A stretch of DNA of 44,560 bases from Candidatus Krumholzibacteriia bacterium. Lineage in GTDB: Bacteria > Krumholzibacteriota > Krumholzibacteriia > Krumholzibacteriales > Krumholzibacteriaceae. This document shows positions 17,000 to 25,750 of this stretch, in pieces. The stretch covers positions 1 to 44,560 of the forward strand of contig JAGLYV010000037.1 of assembly GCA_023131975.1 (NCBI GenBank). The letters are read 5' to 3'. Below the pieces are notes generated by a model, which made no database searches, was not told the origin of the DNA, and saw nothing but the letters and a program-made list of their open reading frames with translations. Made by a program: the position numbers and the translations under genes. Within the stretch, counting starts at the first letter, position 1. Each line of letters begins with the position of its first letter.

Positions 17000-19900
17000 T
17001 CGAATCAGGTAGAACTTATTGATGCTGGAAATTATCTTCACGTTGGGGGAGAGATAATGCTGAAAGCGAAAGTATGCCTGTTGGTAGCCCTGTCTGCATT
17101 TTTCATCATAGCTACAGTTTCAGCCAGGGAGATCGACAAGCGCGGTCTTCGTCTCATGAAATCACTGCACGAAAACGAAAACCAGGAGTTCATCGACCAG
17201 GGAGCGAGAGGCCTGGTGACGGCAAGTGCTGTCGACTCCTATTGCCTCGTCTGGTACGATTTCGAAACGATGAACTGGCAGGGTTGGACGACATTGGATA
17301 ATACGGCAGATATCGACACTTTCTTTCATGTCGATGATTTCGCGGGGCTCGGTGGTGGAGATTATGGGGGACTCTACGCCCTGGAAGGTACGAAATCGAT
17401 GTGGTGCGGGACCCGTCCTGCTGAAGACGCACGGGCCAAAGCGGCTTTCTGGTATCTTTGTGGCTGGAGCGATTCGCCCGGTTATGGGAACAAATGGAGA
17501 CAGATGCTGACGACTGGGGCCTTTCCGATAGCGGGAATGTTGACTTTTTCATACAAAGGATATTTCGATTCAGAACCCGATTACGACCAGACTTTTGTGG
17601 AGTATGACCGGGGCGACGGTGTCTGGGAAGAACTGGCCATGTATGGAGGACAGGTAGATACTGTAGCCACGCACACTATGCCGCTTTCTCAGGTAGCGAC
17701 AAAACTGCGGTTCCATTTTGTCTCGGACGGTGCCTGGTCGGACCAGGATGGCCTCTGGGATACAGACGGTGCCTGTATCATCGATGATATTCTTGTCGTC
17801 GATGGAACCGGTCAGATCAATGCTGAAGACTGGGAAGGCGAGAGCCTCGACGCGCTTTCATCGGACGATGGATTCTGGGTTGCGACCACAGAAGATGCAT
17901 ATGGCAGCTTCGCCGGTCTGGCTTCCGGGCTGATAGACAAAGATCCTTGCGGTGATAACATCGGGGCCCAGGTCGTCTTTTTCCAGGGATCCTCATATCC
18001 GAGTGCCGATTATCCCGGGCTGTTCGACACTCCGTTCTGCGCGGGACCCTTTGGAAATCATCCTCCCTGTCAGAACGAGTCTGTTATGTCGCCGATTATC
18101 GAGGTAGACATGTACAGCAGTAACCGGGACGAAGTCCAGGATACTGCGATTCCTTCTGCAGTGTTGCCGAATCTCGGAGGAACCGTTTTAAGGTTCTGTG
18201 TATATCGCGACCTGCCTCTCCTAAACTTCGTATTCTACACGTGGAGTATCCGTTCGATCGTTGATGGATGCCCCGGACAGTGGATGGATCGTAACTATGT
18301 CTACTATGGTGGAGACAAGGATTACATCCAGGTCAGCCAGGATGTCAGCGATCTCGTGGGGGTAAATTCCCTGCAGGTTGTAGTAAGCATTATTGACATG
18401 TGTGGTGACTGGGGAGGGTGGATCGGCTGTTCCACCCATACTCCTTCTCCCTGGTTCGATTCGGTGAGGCTTTACAAATATGACACGTCGGGGCCTCAAT
18501 GGTCGCACCGTGACCTCGATATCTTCCAGGATAACTTCCCTTCGGAAGAGTTCAATATCGAGAGCTGGGTACGCATCGACGCGGCCAACGATCTGAGGGC
18601 CAACGGTGATCCTGTCATCGATCCGGGCGACTCAGCCGTAGTCACCTGCTCAGCTCCTCTTGCCGGTGGACTTGATACTCTCGTTACTGGCGAGGAACAG
18701 GTCTATTGCCATGTCTGGGGCGAGTATGTTGGTTACGACCTTGCCAAGCCCGACCTCTTTGGTCCGACGCTTGAAGGTACCTACGGTACTTATGTAAGTG
18801 ACGACGGTTTCCAGTGGACGATTTTCCACATGCCGACGGCCATCACAGGCGCCGGTAACGAAGCCGAAGGCAAGTACATGATCGATCTCAATGACTCCCT
18901 GTTCACCAGGGGTTATATGGTCCATTACTACTTCAAGGCCTTCGATTTTGATGGTGCTTCGTCGACTCTGCCTGCGGACGCTGAGACAGATGGTAATATT
19001 TTCGAGGTCACCTGTCTGCCTTCGCTGAACAGCGGTACCCTTTACGTAGACGATTTCCATGGTCGTGGAACGTTTGACGGAACGGTTCAGACTTATTTCG
19101 ATCCTGCATTCGCTGCTGTACTACCTGGCTCGATGCCTGACCGTTATGACGTCAACAGCCCTTCCTCGCTCGTATCCAATGGTCCTGGAAGCCGAGCGTA
19201 TAACTTCCAGATGAACACCTACGAGAAGGTCGTCTGGGATTCAGGTAACCTGAACTCCGGAACGATCACCGAAGGTTCAGACTATAGCGACAAGAGCAAC
19301 GATTGCCAGTTGCTTCTTGACTGGATGAACCTTTCGGAGCATAAGGTCCGCCTGTGGGTACTCGGTGATGATGTTGCAGCCGATCTGGACGGATCGTTTG
19401 CTTCTTCGGCTCTCGGTCTTTTGAACGCCTGTGGTGTTGATCACGTGAACGACAGTTACTATGAGCTTACCGGTGGCCGTGTAGCTGGCGGTGTTGTCAC
19501 TCCCCTGGTGACCGGTGTCGGTATCTATGCCGGTATTTCGTACTACGCGTTTGCGGGTTGCCCGATCATCAATGGTTTCGACGTGCTCGAGATCACTGGT
19601 ACCGGTACCTATTCGCTGCAGTTGCCCGATTATCTCGGCACGCAGTACTACATGGGTGTATCGAACAGTCAGCTGAACTCAGTTGGCCAGTCGATGCGCA
19701 CATCATGGGTCGGGCACAGCCTGATGTATATTCGCAATGGCGACGGTGCCACGTTGGACAGGAACGCTCTTGTCTGCGCCACCTGGGAATTTTTTGGAGG
19801 CGCTGTCCAAGAAGACATCACTGGTGACGATCCAGTAGCGAAGTACGCGCTTATACAGAACTATCCGAACCCGTTCAACCCGAATACGACGATCAGGTTT

Positions 19901-20116
19901 AACCTTAAGGCCAAGGGCCAGGTCAGTCTGAAGATCTACAACGTAGCGGGTCAGCTGGTCAGAAGCCTGACCAACGAAGTCTGGGAAGCCGGATCGCATA
20001 CGATAGACTGGAACGGCAGGAACGATCTCGGTTCGAGTGTGGCAAGTGGAGTATATTTCTACAGGATCGAGGCGGGCGAGTTCGAAAGTACCCGAAAGAT
20101 GGTTCTTTTACGGTAG
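17000..20116 (+). repeat. Tandem duplication, copy 2 (leader plus gene)
   Basis: Begins one base after the stop of copy 1 with the same 20-bp leader sequence. It is 15 bp shorter overall, matching the five-residue difference of the proteins. Sequence after its stop codon is unlike that after copy 1. Confidence 0.9.
17057..20116 (+). CDS. Large secreted protein with FlgD-like/type IX C-terminal sorting module (copy 2)
   Basis: 1019 residues, paralogue of the preceding gene with the same signal peptide, domain order and sorting module (YALIQNYPNPFNPNTTIRFNL to KMVLLR). The first about 120 residues and the last about 80 differ from copy 1 at only a few positions, while the middle differs often (for example around residues 370-450 and 720-790). 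A two- to three-residue gap falls in LLNACGVDHVND (copy 1: LLNACGVTMASHVND). It has no promoter of its own type: only the transcribed leader was duplicated, so it is probably co-transcribed with copy 1 by read-through across the 57-bp gap. GGGGGAGAG precedes the ATG. Function unknown; surface exposure is inferred from the sorting module. Confidence 0.85.
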   Translation: MLKAKVCLLVALSAFFIIATVSAREIDKRGLRLMKSLHENENQEFIDQGARGLVTASAVDSYCLVWYDFETMNWQGWTTLDNTADIDTFFHVDDFAGLGGGDYGGLYALEGTKSMWCGTRPAEDARAKAAFWYLCGWSDSPGYGNKWRQMLTTGAFPIAGMLTFSYKGYFDSEPDYDQTFVEYDRGDGVWEELAMYGGQVDTVATHTMPLSQVATKLRFHFVSDGAWSDQDGLWDTDGACIIDDILVVDGTGQINAEDWEGESLDALSSDDGFWVATTEDAYGSFAGLASGLIDKDPCGDNIGAQVVFFQGSSYPSADYPGLFDTPFCAGPFGNHPPCQNESVMSPIIEVDMYSSNRDEVQDTAIPSAVLPNLGGTVLRFCVYRDLPLLNFVFYTWSIRSIVDGCPGQWMDRNYVYYGGDKDYIQVSQDVSDLVGVNSLQVVVSIIDMCGDWGGWIGCSTHTPSPWFDSVRLYKYDTSGPQWSHRDLDIFQDNFPSEEFNIESWVRIDAANDLRANGDPVIDPGDSAVVTCSAPLAGGLDTLVTGEEQVYCHVWGEYVGYDLAKPDLFGPTLEGTYGTYVSDDGFQWTIFHMPTAITGAGNEAEGKYMIDLNDSLFTRGYMVHYYFKAFDFDGASSTLPADAETDGNIFEVTCLPSLNSGTLYVDDFHGRGTFDGTVQTYFDPAFAAVLPGSMPDRYDVNSPSSLVSNGPGSRAYNFQMNTYEKVVWDSGNLNSGTITEGSDYSDKSNDCQLLLDWMNLSEHKVRLWVLGDDVAADLDGSFASSALGLLNACGVDHVNDSYYELTGGRVAGGVVTPLVTGVGIYAGISYYAFAGCPIINGFDVLEITGTGTYSLQLPDYLGTQYYMGVSNSQLNSVGQSMRTSWVGHSLMYIRNGDGATLDRNALVCATWEFFGGAVQEDITGDDPVAKYALIQNYPNPFNPNTTIRFNLKAKGQVSLKIYNVAGQLVRSLTNEVWEAGSHTIDWNGRNDLGSSVASGVYFYRIEAGEFESTRKMVLLR

Positions 20117-20123
20117 GGGCGAT

Positions 20124-20153
20124 TTGACATCGGGCTTATCGTTGGTGTATAAT
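20124..20153 (+). promoter_or_regulatory. Strong sigma-70 type promoter
   Basis: Perfect TTGACA (20124-20129), 18-bp spacer, perfect TATAAT (20148-20153), 44 bp before the next start codon. The best sigma-70 match in the window. Confidence 0.85.
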
Positions 20154-20197
20154 GGATCGGTACTGAACGGTAACTGATTTCCACTCGAGAGGAAGCT

Positions 20198-22123
20198 ATG
20201 TTGAGAGTTCCTTCTGAGTTGGAGAGACAGTACCGCCGATTCTTGAATGGCTGGGGGGACGCAGCCGTTCTCCTGTTTTCATTTCTAAAGGAGGGCTGTC
20301 CGGAGCGGGCCGATTATCAGGCCTGGGCGGCGCTCGTACTCTCCCGAATATTTATTGTAAAGGGCAGCCTCGATCTTGCCAGAGCGTATATCGGACTATC
20401 CACACAACTTTTCAGAACATGTGGTGACGGATCAGTGCCGGCAGGGTTGCTGGTAAACAGGGCAGTGATCGACAGGTTGCAGGGAAGGTACAAAGACTCG
20501 AAATACCTGCTCAGACGGGCGCACCGATTGTCGCTGGAGAGAAATGACCCGCTTTCCGCCGCGAAAGCTTCCGTGAATCTTGCCGTAGTTATGTCGGGTC
20601 GCGATGGTGACGCCATGGAAGTCTCCGAATTGCTCGGATTCGCCATCACTACCTACAGGACTCTGGGACTTGATTCCGATCTTGTAAATGCCAGGATAGC
20701 CCTTGCTTTCACCATCCTGAGAGCTGGCCGTCACGACGAGTCGTTCGATCATGTATCCAGCATGATCGGAGATAATGCGCTGCATGACAGGCAGAGGATC
20801 AATGCTTTGCTGATAGGAGCGGAAGGATTGCTTGCGATGGAGGAATTCTCCAGAGGATCGAGCCTTCTGGAAGAATCCGGCAGGCTCATCGGCAGCGGGA
20901 GAGTCTTTCATTCCGAAAAGATCAGGTGGCTGAACCTTATGTCCAGACATGAACATCTCGTGGGCAGGGCAGGGGCGGCTGAAAAGTATGAGATGAGCGC
21001 CGATCTGCTCTCGCGGGAGAAAGGTCTGGTTCATCCGCCTTACGGGGATCCGGTACGGGAAGTCCACTCTGAAAGTGACGGGGATATATATTCGGGCAAG
21101 ACGGTTTTTGTTACCAGAGACAGAAGGACCAGAACTATCCTGTCCCGGATCAGGAAGGCCTCTGTCATACCGATGCCTGTTCTTATCGAAGGCGAATCGG
21201 GTACGGGAAAGGAGATACTCGGCAGGATGGTACATCACTGGAGTGGGCGGGGAGACCTTCCATTTCTTACAGTGAATATTGCCGCTCTCCCGGCTGATCT
21301 CTTTGAAAGTTCTCTTTTTGGTTATGTGAAGGGGGCTTTCACCGGGGCGGAGCAGTCAAGGGTTGGGATCTTTGAAGCTGCCGGTAATGGGACAGTCTTT
21401 CTGGACGAGATCGGAGAGCTGGCGCCACGACTGCAGTCCAGATTGCTCAGGTTCCTTGACTGTGGTGAGTATATCCCAGTGGGTGGCACGAAAATCATGG
21501 TCTCCGGGGCCAGGATCATCGCGGCGACAAACAGGCGGCTTGCGGAATCGGTGAAGGAGGGGGGCTTCCGGAAGGACCTCTATTTCAGGTTGAATGTCCT
21601 CAGTTGCGAGTTGCCTCCGCTTCGGGAAAGATGCAGCGACCTTATCCCGCTCAGCAGGTATTTTCTGGGACTCTTTGCCAACACATATGGTATAGGGCCT
21701 TTCTCGCTTGGAAAAGGCGCGGAAAAAATCATCCTGCGATATGACTGGCCGGGAAATGTCAGGGAACTCAGGAACGAGCTTCTCTCCGCCGCCGTGAAGC
21801 GGGGGAAGGGGACGATCCGTGTTGCCGACCTGTCTGAACGGCTTGTCGGATTTATATTTCGGGATGGAAGCCTGGTCAGGGCAGGATCGAACGGTCGGGC
21901 TCAAGATACAAGGGTCGATGTTCAAGGTATTCTGGGCTATAATCCATCCCCCGATGATCATTCCTGCCTTGAACTCAGACTCCGGGAAATCGAACGACGT
22001 GAGATAGAAGGCGCCCTGGTACGGGCCAGAGGCAACCGCAGCAGGGCCGCAATGGCTCTGGGGCTGAAAAGAACCACACTTCTTTACAGGATGCGCAGGT
22101 GCGGATTGACCACAGAGGATTAG
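20198..22123 (+). CDS. Sigma-54 activator with TPR-like N-terminus
   Basis: 641 residues. Residues about 1-290 are helical with repeat-like spacing (TPR-like; AGLLVNRAVIDRLQGRYKDSKYLLRRAHRLS, AKASVNLAVV, NARIALAFTILRAGRHDES), probably a protein or peptide sensor. The AAA+ sigma-54 interaction domain spans about 305-535: Walker A GESGTGKE 332-339, canonical GAFTGA 379-384, Walker B FLDEIGE 401-407, ATNR, and GNVREL near 520. A Fis-type helix-turn-helix closes the protein (RGNRSRAAMALGLKRTTLLYRMRRCGL, about 612-638). There is no receiver domain, so control must come through the TPR-like part. It has its own sigma-70 promoter, which implies constitutive expression. Target unknown. Confidence 0.92.
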   Translation: MLRVPSELERQYRRFLNGWGDAAVLLFSFLKEGCPERADYQAWAALVLSRIFIVKGSLDLARAYIGLSTQLFRTCGDGSVPAGLLVNRAVIDRLQGRYKDSKYLLRRAHRLSLERNDPLSAAKASVNLAVVMSGRDGDAMEVSELLGFAITTYRTLGLDSDLVNARIALAFTILRAGRHDESFDHVSSMIGDNALHDRQRINALLIGAEGLLAMEEFSRGSSLLEESGRLIGSGRVFHSEKIRWLNLMSRHEHLVGRAGAAEKYEMSADLLSREKGLVHPPYGDPVREVHSESDGDIYSGKTVFVTRDRRTRTILSRIRKASVIPMPVLIEGESGTGKEILGRMVHHWSGRGDLPFLTVNIAALPADLFESSLFGYVKGAFTGAEQSRVGIFEAAGNGTVFLDEIGELAPRLQSRLLRFLDCGEYIPVGGTKIMVSGARIIAATNRRLAESVKEGGFRKDLYFRLNVLSCELPPLRERCSDLIPLSRYFLGLFANTYGIGPFSLGKGAEKIILRYDWPGNVRELRNELLSAAVKRGKGTIRVADLSERLVGFIFRDGSLVRAGSNGRAQDTRVDVQGILGYNPSPDDHSCLELRLREIERREIEGALVRARGNRSRAAMALGLKRTTLLYRMRRCGLTTED

Positions 22124-22602
22124 AGCTTGTATCCGAATTTCCTCAGGATATCATGACGCCATTTCTTTCCGTCCTCATCCTCGATGCCGGCAGGCATGTT
22201 TCCGTCGATCACACCGAGCACTCCGCGGCCGCTTCCGTTATTGGCCAGGATCACTTCGACCGGATTGGCCGTGGCGCAGAAGATTCCGCAGACTTCCGGT
22301 ACCATCTTTATGGCGTTGAGAAGGTGTATCGGGAATGTGTTTTTCAGAAAGATTATGAATGTATGTCCCGCTCCGATAGCCAGCGCGTTCTTTTTCGCCA
22401 GTTCGATCATTTCCTCATCGTTTCCGGAATAACGGATAAGGCAATCTCCGGACGCCTCGCAGAAGGCCAGCCCGAATTTGATTCCCGGGACGGAGTTGAT
22501 CGCCGTTTCATGAAGGTCCTCTACAGTCTTGATGAAATGAGACTGTCCGAAGATGAAATTGATGTCATCCGGTTTTTCGACCGTAACAGTCAAGAATTCC
22601 AT
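22120..22602 (-). CDS. Adenosine-specific kinase family protein
   Basis: 160 residues matching the small archaeal/bacterial 'adenosine-specific kinase' family (PF04008): KPDDINFIFGQSHFIKTVEDLHE, GIKFGLAFCEASGDCLIRYSGND, GHTFIIFLKNTFPIHLLNAIKMVPEVCGIFCATANPVEVILA, GVLGVIDGNMPAGIE. Length is full. The family name comes from structural genomics and the reaction is weakly established. GGGAGGATGAG precedes the ATG. It is 18 bp downstream of the GAF-type activator gene on the same strand, so it is probably the last gene of a kinase-activator operon. It overlaps the end of the preceding convergent activator gene by four bases. Confidence 0.85.
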   Translation of the reverse strand: MEFLTVTVEKPDDINFIFGQSHFIKTVEDLHETAINSVPGIKFGLAFCEASGDCLIRYSGNDEEMIELAKKNALAIGAGHTFIIFLKNTFPIHLLNAIKMVPEVCGIFCATANPVEVILANNGSGRGVLGVIDGNMPAGIEDEDGKKWRHDILRKFGYKL

Positions 22603-22620
22603 GATCTCATCCTCCCGGAT

Positions 22621-24264
22621 CTATCCTTCTCTCGATATCTCATGCGACTTTATCTTGTTGTGCAGATGTTGCCTCGTTACTCCCAGAAGACCGGCAGTCT
22701 TTGTTATCTTCCAGCCGTTCTTCAGAAGAGCCTCGGTGATCAACTGTTTCTCCATAACGCCAAGCTTCTGTTTCAGTGTGGCCTCTTCTGTGAAGTTGCC
22801 GAGGAACTTGCTTTCGTCCAGAAGCTGGGGAAAGAACTCTTTCGACAGGATAGTCGATTCTCCGCAGAGGACAAGAGATCTTTCGATGGTATTTTCCAGT
22901 TCCCTTACGTTGCCGGGCCAGTCACCGGACATAAGAAGCTGCATGGTCTCGGGTACTATTCGCAACTCCTTCTTGTTCATCTGTTTGGAATATTTTTTTA
23001 TGAAATGTTCAGTCAGTGGAATGATATCGTCTTTTCTGTCCCTGAGGGGAGGGATGTTGATCGGTATGACGTTTAGCCTGTAAAAGAGATCCTGACGAAA
23101 CCGGCCGTTATTGATGTCTTCCGTGAGGTCGCGGTTTGTGGCGGCAATGATCCTTACGTCCACCTTTATCGTATTATTGCCACCGACCCTGCGGAATTCA
23201 CCCTCCTGAAGGGCGCGAAGCAGTTTGACCTGTAGTGGCAAAGGCATGTCACCGATCTCATCGAGAAATATCGTTCCCCCGTGAGCCGTCTCGAATAATC
23301 CTGCCTTGTCATTGATTGCGCCTGTAAAGGACCCCTTTTTATGTCCGAACAGCTCGCTCTCGAGAAGCTCGAGTGGAAGAGCGCCGCAGTTGATCGTCAC
23401 GATGGCTTTGTCCTTGCGCGTACTATGATGATGAATGGCCTTTGCGATCAGTTCCTTCCCGGTTCCCGTCTCTCCACGTATAAGGACGGTGGAGTCGATC
23501 GGCGCCACCTTATCGATCAGCCTGAATATTTCGTCCATCAATTTGCTTTTTCCGATGATCCCGGAATATTCGTATTGTCCTGAGAGTTCCTGCTTAAGCA
23601 TCAAGTTTTCTTTTGCAAGGTTTTCTCTGGAGAGGATCAGTTCGCCGTGGAGCCTGGCGTTTTCTACGGCTACCGCCGCCTGGGAAGCGAATGCGGTGAT
23701 GATAGACATATCGTCCTGGGTGAGTTCGATCGTCAGTCTGCTGGAGTCGGTATAGATGACGCCTATGACCCTGTCCTCGAGAATCAGAGGAACGCAGGCG
23801 GCGGTGTGCAGCCTTAGATCGATGACACTCTGTTGATTCTTGTAACGATCATCGTCAGTGAAATTCGAAAAAACTGTTTTCCCGTTCTTAAAGACATCAT
23901 TGATAATCGTCCTGCTGAGTTCAAAGTCGTCTTCGGCCAGCGGCTGTTCCTTCCTGTCCCGCGCGATCCGAAACTGGAGTTCGTTACTCTGGTCCGCGAG
24001 CATCAGGAATCCGCGGTCCGTGTCCGCCAGATTGATGACAGAATCTACTATACCTGCCAGGAGCTCGTTGAGATTCAGTGTGGAATTAAGGTTTTTCGAG
24101 ATCTCTATAAGCATCTCAAGCTTGTTAAGCCGGCGTTTAGCCTTGCTCAGTTCTCTAGCCGTGTTCTTCCCCTTTTCTATCGATTCTGAAGCTTCAATAG
24201 TGTTCAGGGTGTTTTCCGCTTCGGCAAAGAAATCGTTGGCACTGCCGAGATTATCCTTATCCAT
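22621..24264 (-). CDS. Sigma-54 activator with GAF domain
   Basis: 547 residues from the ATG at 24264. An N-terminal coiled region (about 1-50) is followed by a GAF domain at about 45-200 (LNLNELLAGIVDSVINLADTDRGFLMLADQ...ACVPLILEDRVIGVIYTDS...FASQAAVAVENARL), a small-molecule sensor fold. The AAA+ domain has Walker A GETGTGKE (about 263-270), the L1 loop as GSFTGA (about 309-314) and FLDEIGD. The Fis-type helix-turn-helix is at the end (NGWKITKTAGLLGVTRQHLHNKI). AAGGAG lies 11 bp before the chosen ATG; a longer frame to 24348 has no ribosome site. Upstream is the histidine-kinase-like gene and downstream the adenosine-specific kinase gene. No receiver domain is present, so classical phosphotransfer from that kinase is not expected. 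Confidence 0.92.
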   Translation of the reverse strand: MDKDNLGSANDFFAEAENTLNTIEASESIEKGKNTARELSKAKRRLNKLEMLIEISKNLNSTLNLNELLAGIVDSVINLADTDRGFLMLADQSNELQFRIARDRKEQPLAEDDFELSRTIINDVFKNGKTVFSNFTDDDRYKNQQSVIDLRLHTAACVPLILEDRVIGVIYTDSSRLTIELTQDDMSIITAFASQAAVAVENARLHGELILSRENLAKENLMLKQELSGQYEYSGIIGKSKLMDEIFRLIDKVAPIDSTVLIRGETGTGKELIAKAIHHHSTRKDKAIVTINCGALPLELLESELFGHKKGSFTGAINDKAGLFETAHGGTIFLDEIGDMPLPLQVKLLRALQEGEFRRVGGNNTIKVDVRIIAATNRDLTEDINNGRFRQDLFYRLNVIPINIPPLRDRKDDIIPLTEHFIKKYSKQMNKKELRIVPETMQLLMSGDWPGNVRELENTIERSLVLCGESTILSKEFFPQLLDESKFLGNFTEEATLKQKLGVMEKQLITEALLKNGWKITKTAGLLGVTRQHLHNKIKSHEISREG

Positions 24265-24310
24265 TTCCCCAACATCTCCTTCCAGGAACATTCTTAAAAG
24301 TGTATTCGGA

Positions 24311-24340
24311 CGTATAATGCGTTCCGGGAATACAGCACAA
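24311..24340 (-). promoter_or_regulatory. Weak sigma-70 type promoter candidate
   Basis: Minus strand TTGTGC, 18-bp spacer, TATACG, about 47 bp before the GAF-type activator start. Both boxes are poor matches. It may allow the activator to be made independently of the upstream kinase-like gene. Confidence 0.3.
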
Positions 24341-24473
24341 TTGAACAACCGTGTTGTATCCGCTTGAGTGATTCTTCGAAGACCGATTCTGCATACGTGC
24401 TCGTAACAGCAGCAGTCGCAGGTGATTCGATAGATCTCGATCCTCGATCGGTATGGTCCTTATGTTTTCGTTA

Positions 24474-25457
24474 TCAAGGTACATTTCTTGTTACGTCTGT
24501 CTCCTGAGGTGATTCGTTCATGCTATTGATTTGCGATCCTGACGACCTGTACTCGTTTTCGGTGACAGGCAGGAAAATGCTTATAACCGTTCCGATGCCT
24601 TCTTCGCTGTGAAGTTCGATGCGACCTCCGTACGATCGCACTACCTGTTCAGCGATATAGAGTCCCAGCCCCGGATGAGGTTTGCCCGAACTGCTGTGGT
24701 TCTTGGTCGAGTAAAATTGGTCGAATACCTTCTGCCTTATTTCTCTCTGAATGCCATAACCATCATCCATTACTTCGAATATCACAGTCCTGTTCGAGCT
24801 GTCCGTCTTGTCCGAGATGTCCGTTTTTATGGTCACGTTTCCGCCTCTGCTCGATGGTATGGCCTCAACGGCATTTTTCAGGACATGATAGACTATCTGG
24901 AAAAGCTCACTTTCACGTATCGGCAAATCGGGGATATTTCGGTTGAGCTTGAGAGTGAGTCGTACGCCCGGGTCGATATGCCCCTCGTCCCTGATCCTGT
25001 CGGCCCAATGCGTGATCACCCTGTTCAGATCTGTCATATCTTCGGTGTCTGCCCTGGACCATTTCTTACTCACGATGCTGTCGACAAGTTCTCCGACGAG
25101 CGATGTGTGATAGGTCAGCTGTTCCATGAGGGATGTGAGGTGTTCGAATAGTCGCGACCTTCCCGATGTCTCGACTTTCTTTATGGAGTCAGGTATGTCG
25201 TAAATGGAGCGCAGTTCCTTTTCAAGGTGCGAGGCATCCTTCATTATCTGTGAAACCGGGCAGGACATGCTGTAAGCAACACATCTGGAATAATTGTCGA
25301 TTCCTGTATTCATCTTCATCGATTCTATCTTCTTGTTCTTCCCAGGCTGAAAGGACCCTCCAGCCGTCGTTGATTTATACCTTACTCGCAACTGACAGAC
25401 CCCCCACTCTGACGCTGGCAGCGATTCCGGCTGGCCTGCGGCCGGGCTGGCAGTCAT
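24474..25457 (-). CDS. Histidine-kinase-like ATPase without a recognisable H-box
   Basis: 327 residues from the ATG at 25457. The C-terminal HATPase domain is complete: N box ELFQIVYHVLKNAVEAI, G1 DDGYGIQ, F box DQFYSTKNH, G2 PGLGLYIAEQVV, then GGRIELHSEEGIGTVISIFLPV. In front of it, the helical region FEHLTSLMEQLTYHTSLVGELVDSIV has no normal HExxNP/HExRTP phospho-acceptor motif, and there is no membrane segment. A Cys-containing segment (CVAYSMSCPVS) lies near residue 60. The start is uncertain: a longer frame opens at 25550, but a sigma-54 promoter candidate (25521-25536) overlaps it; ATG 25457 has GGGAG 8 bp upstream, and ATG 25319 is also possible. The GAF-type activator gene follows on the same strand. 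ATP binding is firm, kinase activity is not. Confidence 0.8.
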   Translation of the reverse strand: MTASPAAGQPESLPASEWGVCQLRVRYKSTTAGGSFQPGKNKKIESMKMNTGIDNYSRCVAYSMSCPVSQIMKDASHLEKELRSIYDIPDSIKKVETSGRSRLFEHLTSLMEQLTYHTSLVGELVDSIVSKKWSRADTEDMTDLNRVITHWADRIRDEGHIDPGVRLTLKLNRNIPDLPIRESELFQIVYHVLKNAVEAIPSSRGGNVTIKTDISDKTDSSNRTVIFEVMDDGYGIQREIRQKVFDQFYSTKNHSSSGKPHPGLGLYIAEQVVRSYGGRIELHSEEGIGTVISIFLPVTENEYRSSGSQINSMNESPQETDVTRNVP

Positions 25458-25520
25458 CAATAGTACTCCCACACAAGACAATGTTTCATATCGACTGATC
25501 GTAGTGGCTCCTATTGTCAG

Positions 25521-25536
25521 CGCATACCCCATGCCA
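25521..25536 (-). promoter_or_regulatory. Sigma-54 promoter candidate upstream of the kinase-like gene
   Basis: Minus strand TGGCATGGGGTATGCG: GG and GC are exactly 10 bp apart, the -24 element is perfect (TGGCAT) and the -12 element reads ATGC instead of TTGC. The start would be near 25510, giving about 53 nt of leader to the ATG at 25457. Confidence 0.5.
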
Positions 25537-25641
25537 TAAGTCCTCTGCATTTATAGTGATGTGTAACTGTCGATAAACAAATGAGATATAAGCGCAACTC
25601 ACCTTCTTTGGCTTGCGCGGGGTCAATAAACACAACCCCTT

Positions 25642-25750
25642 TTGTAAACAATATTTTACGCCGCGGGCGATGACTATTGCGTATCATGCTGTAATACAAC
25701 AAGATAAGTTATTGTAACATATAATTTACGATTGTAAAGTAATTTTTCCG
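25642..25750. repeat. Three 19-bp TTGTAA repeats in AT-rich DNA
   Basis: TTGTAAACAATATTTTACG (25642-25660), TTGTAACATATAATTTACG (25712-25730) and TTGTAAAGTAATTTTTCCG (25732-25750) are imperfect direct copies, the last two 20 bp apart. The junction also gives an inverted repeat TTTAC-N4-GTAAA. The block is markedly more AT-rich than its surroundings and lies 106-230 bp upstream of the sigma-54 site at 25521-25536, a place where activator-binding sites are expected. The rest of 25551-25987 holds no convincing gene. Confidence 0.6.

Noticed and set aside
17000-17056. A separate promoter for the second tandem paralogue
   Set aside because: The duplicated leader lacks -35 and -10 boxes, and the end of copy 1 offers no substitute.
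22099-23076. Long plus-strand frame across the activator and adenosine-kinase genes
   Set aside because: It is antisense to two clearly recognised minus-strand genes, has no ribosome site and no recognisable domain.
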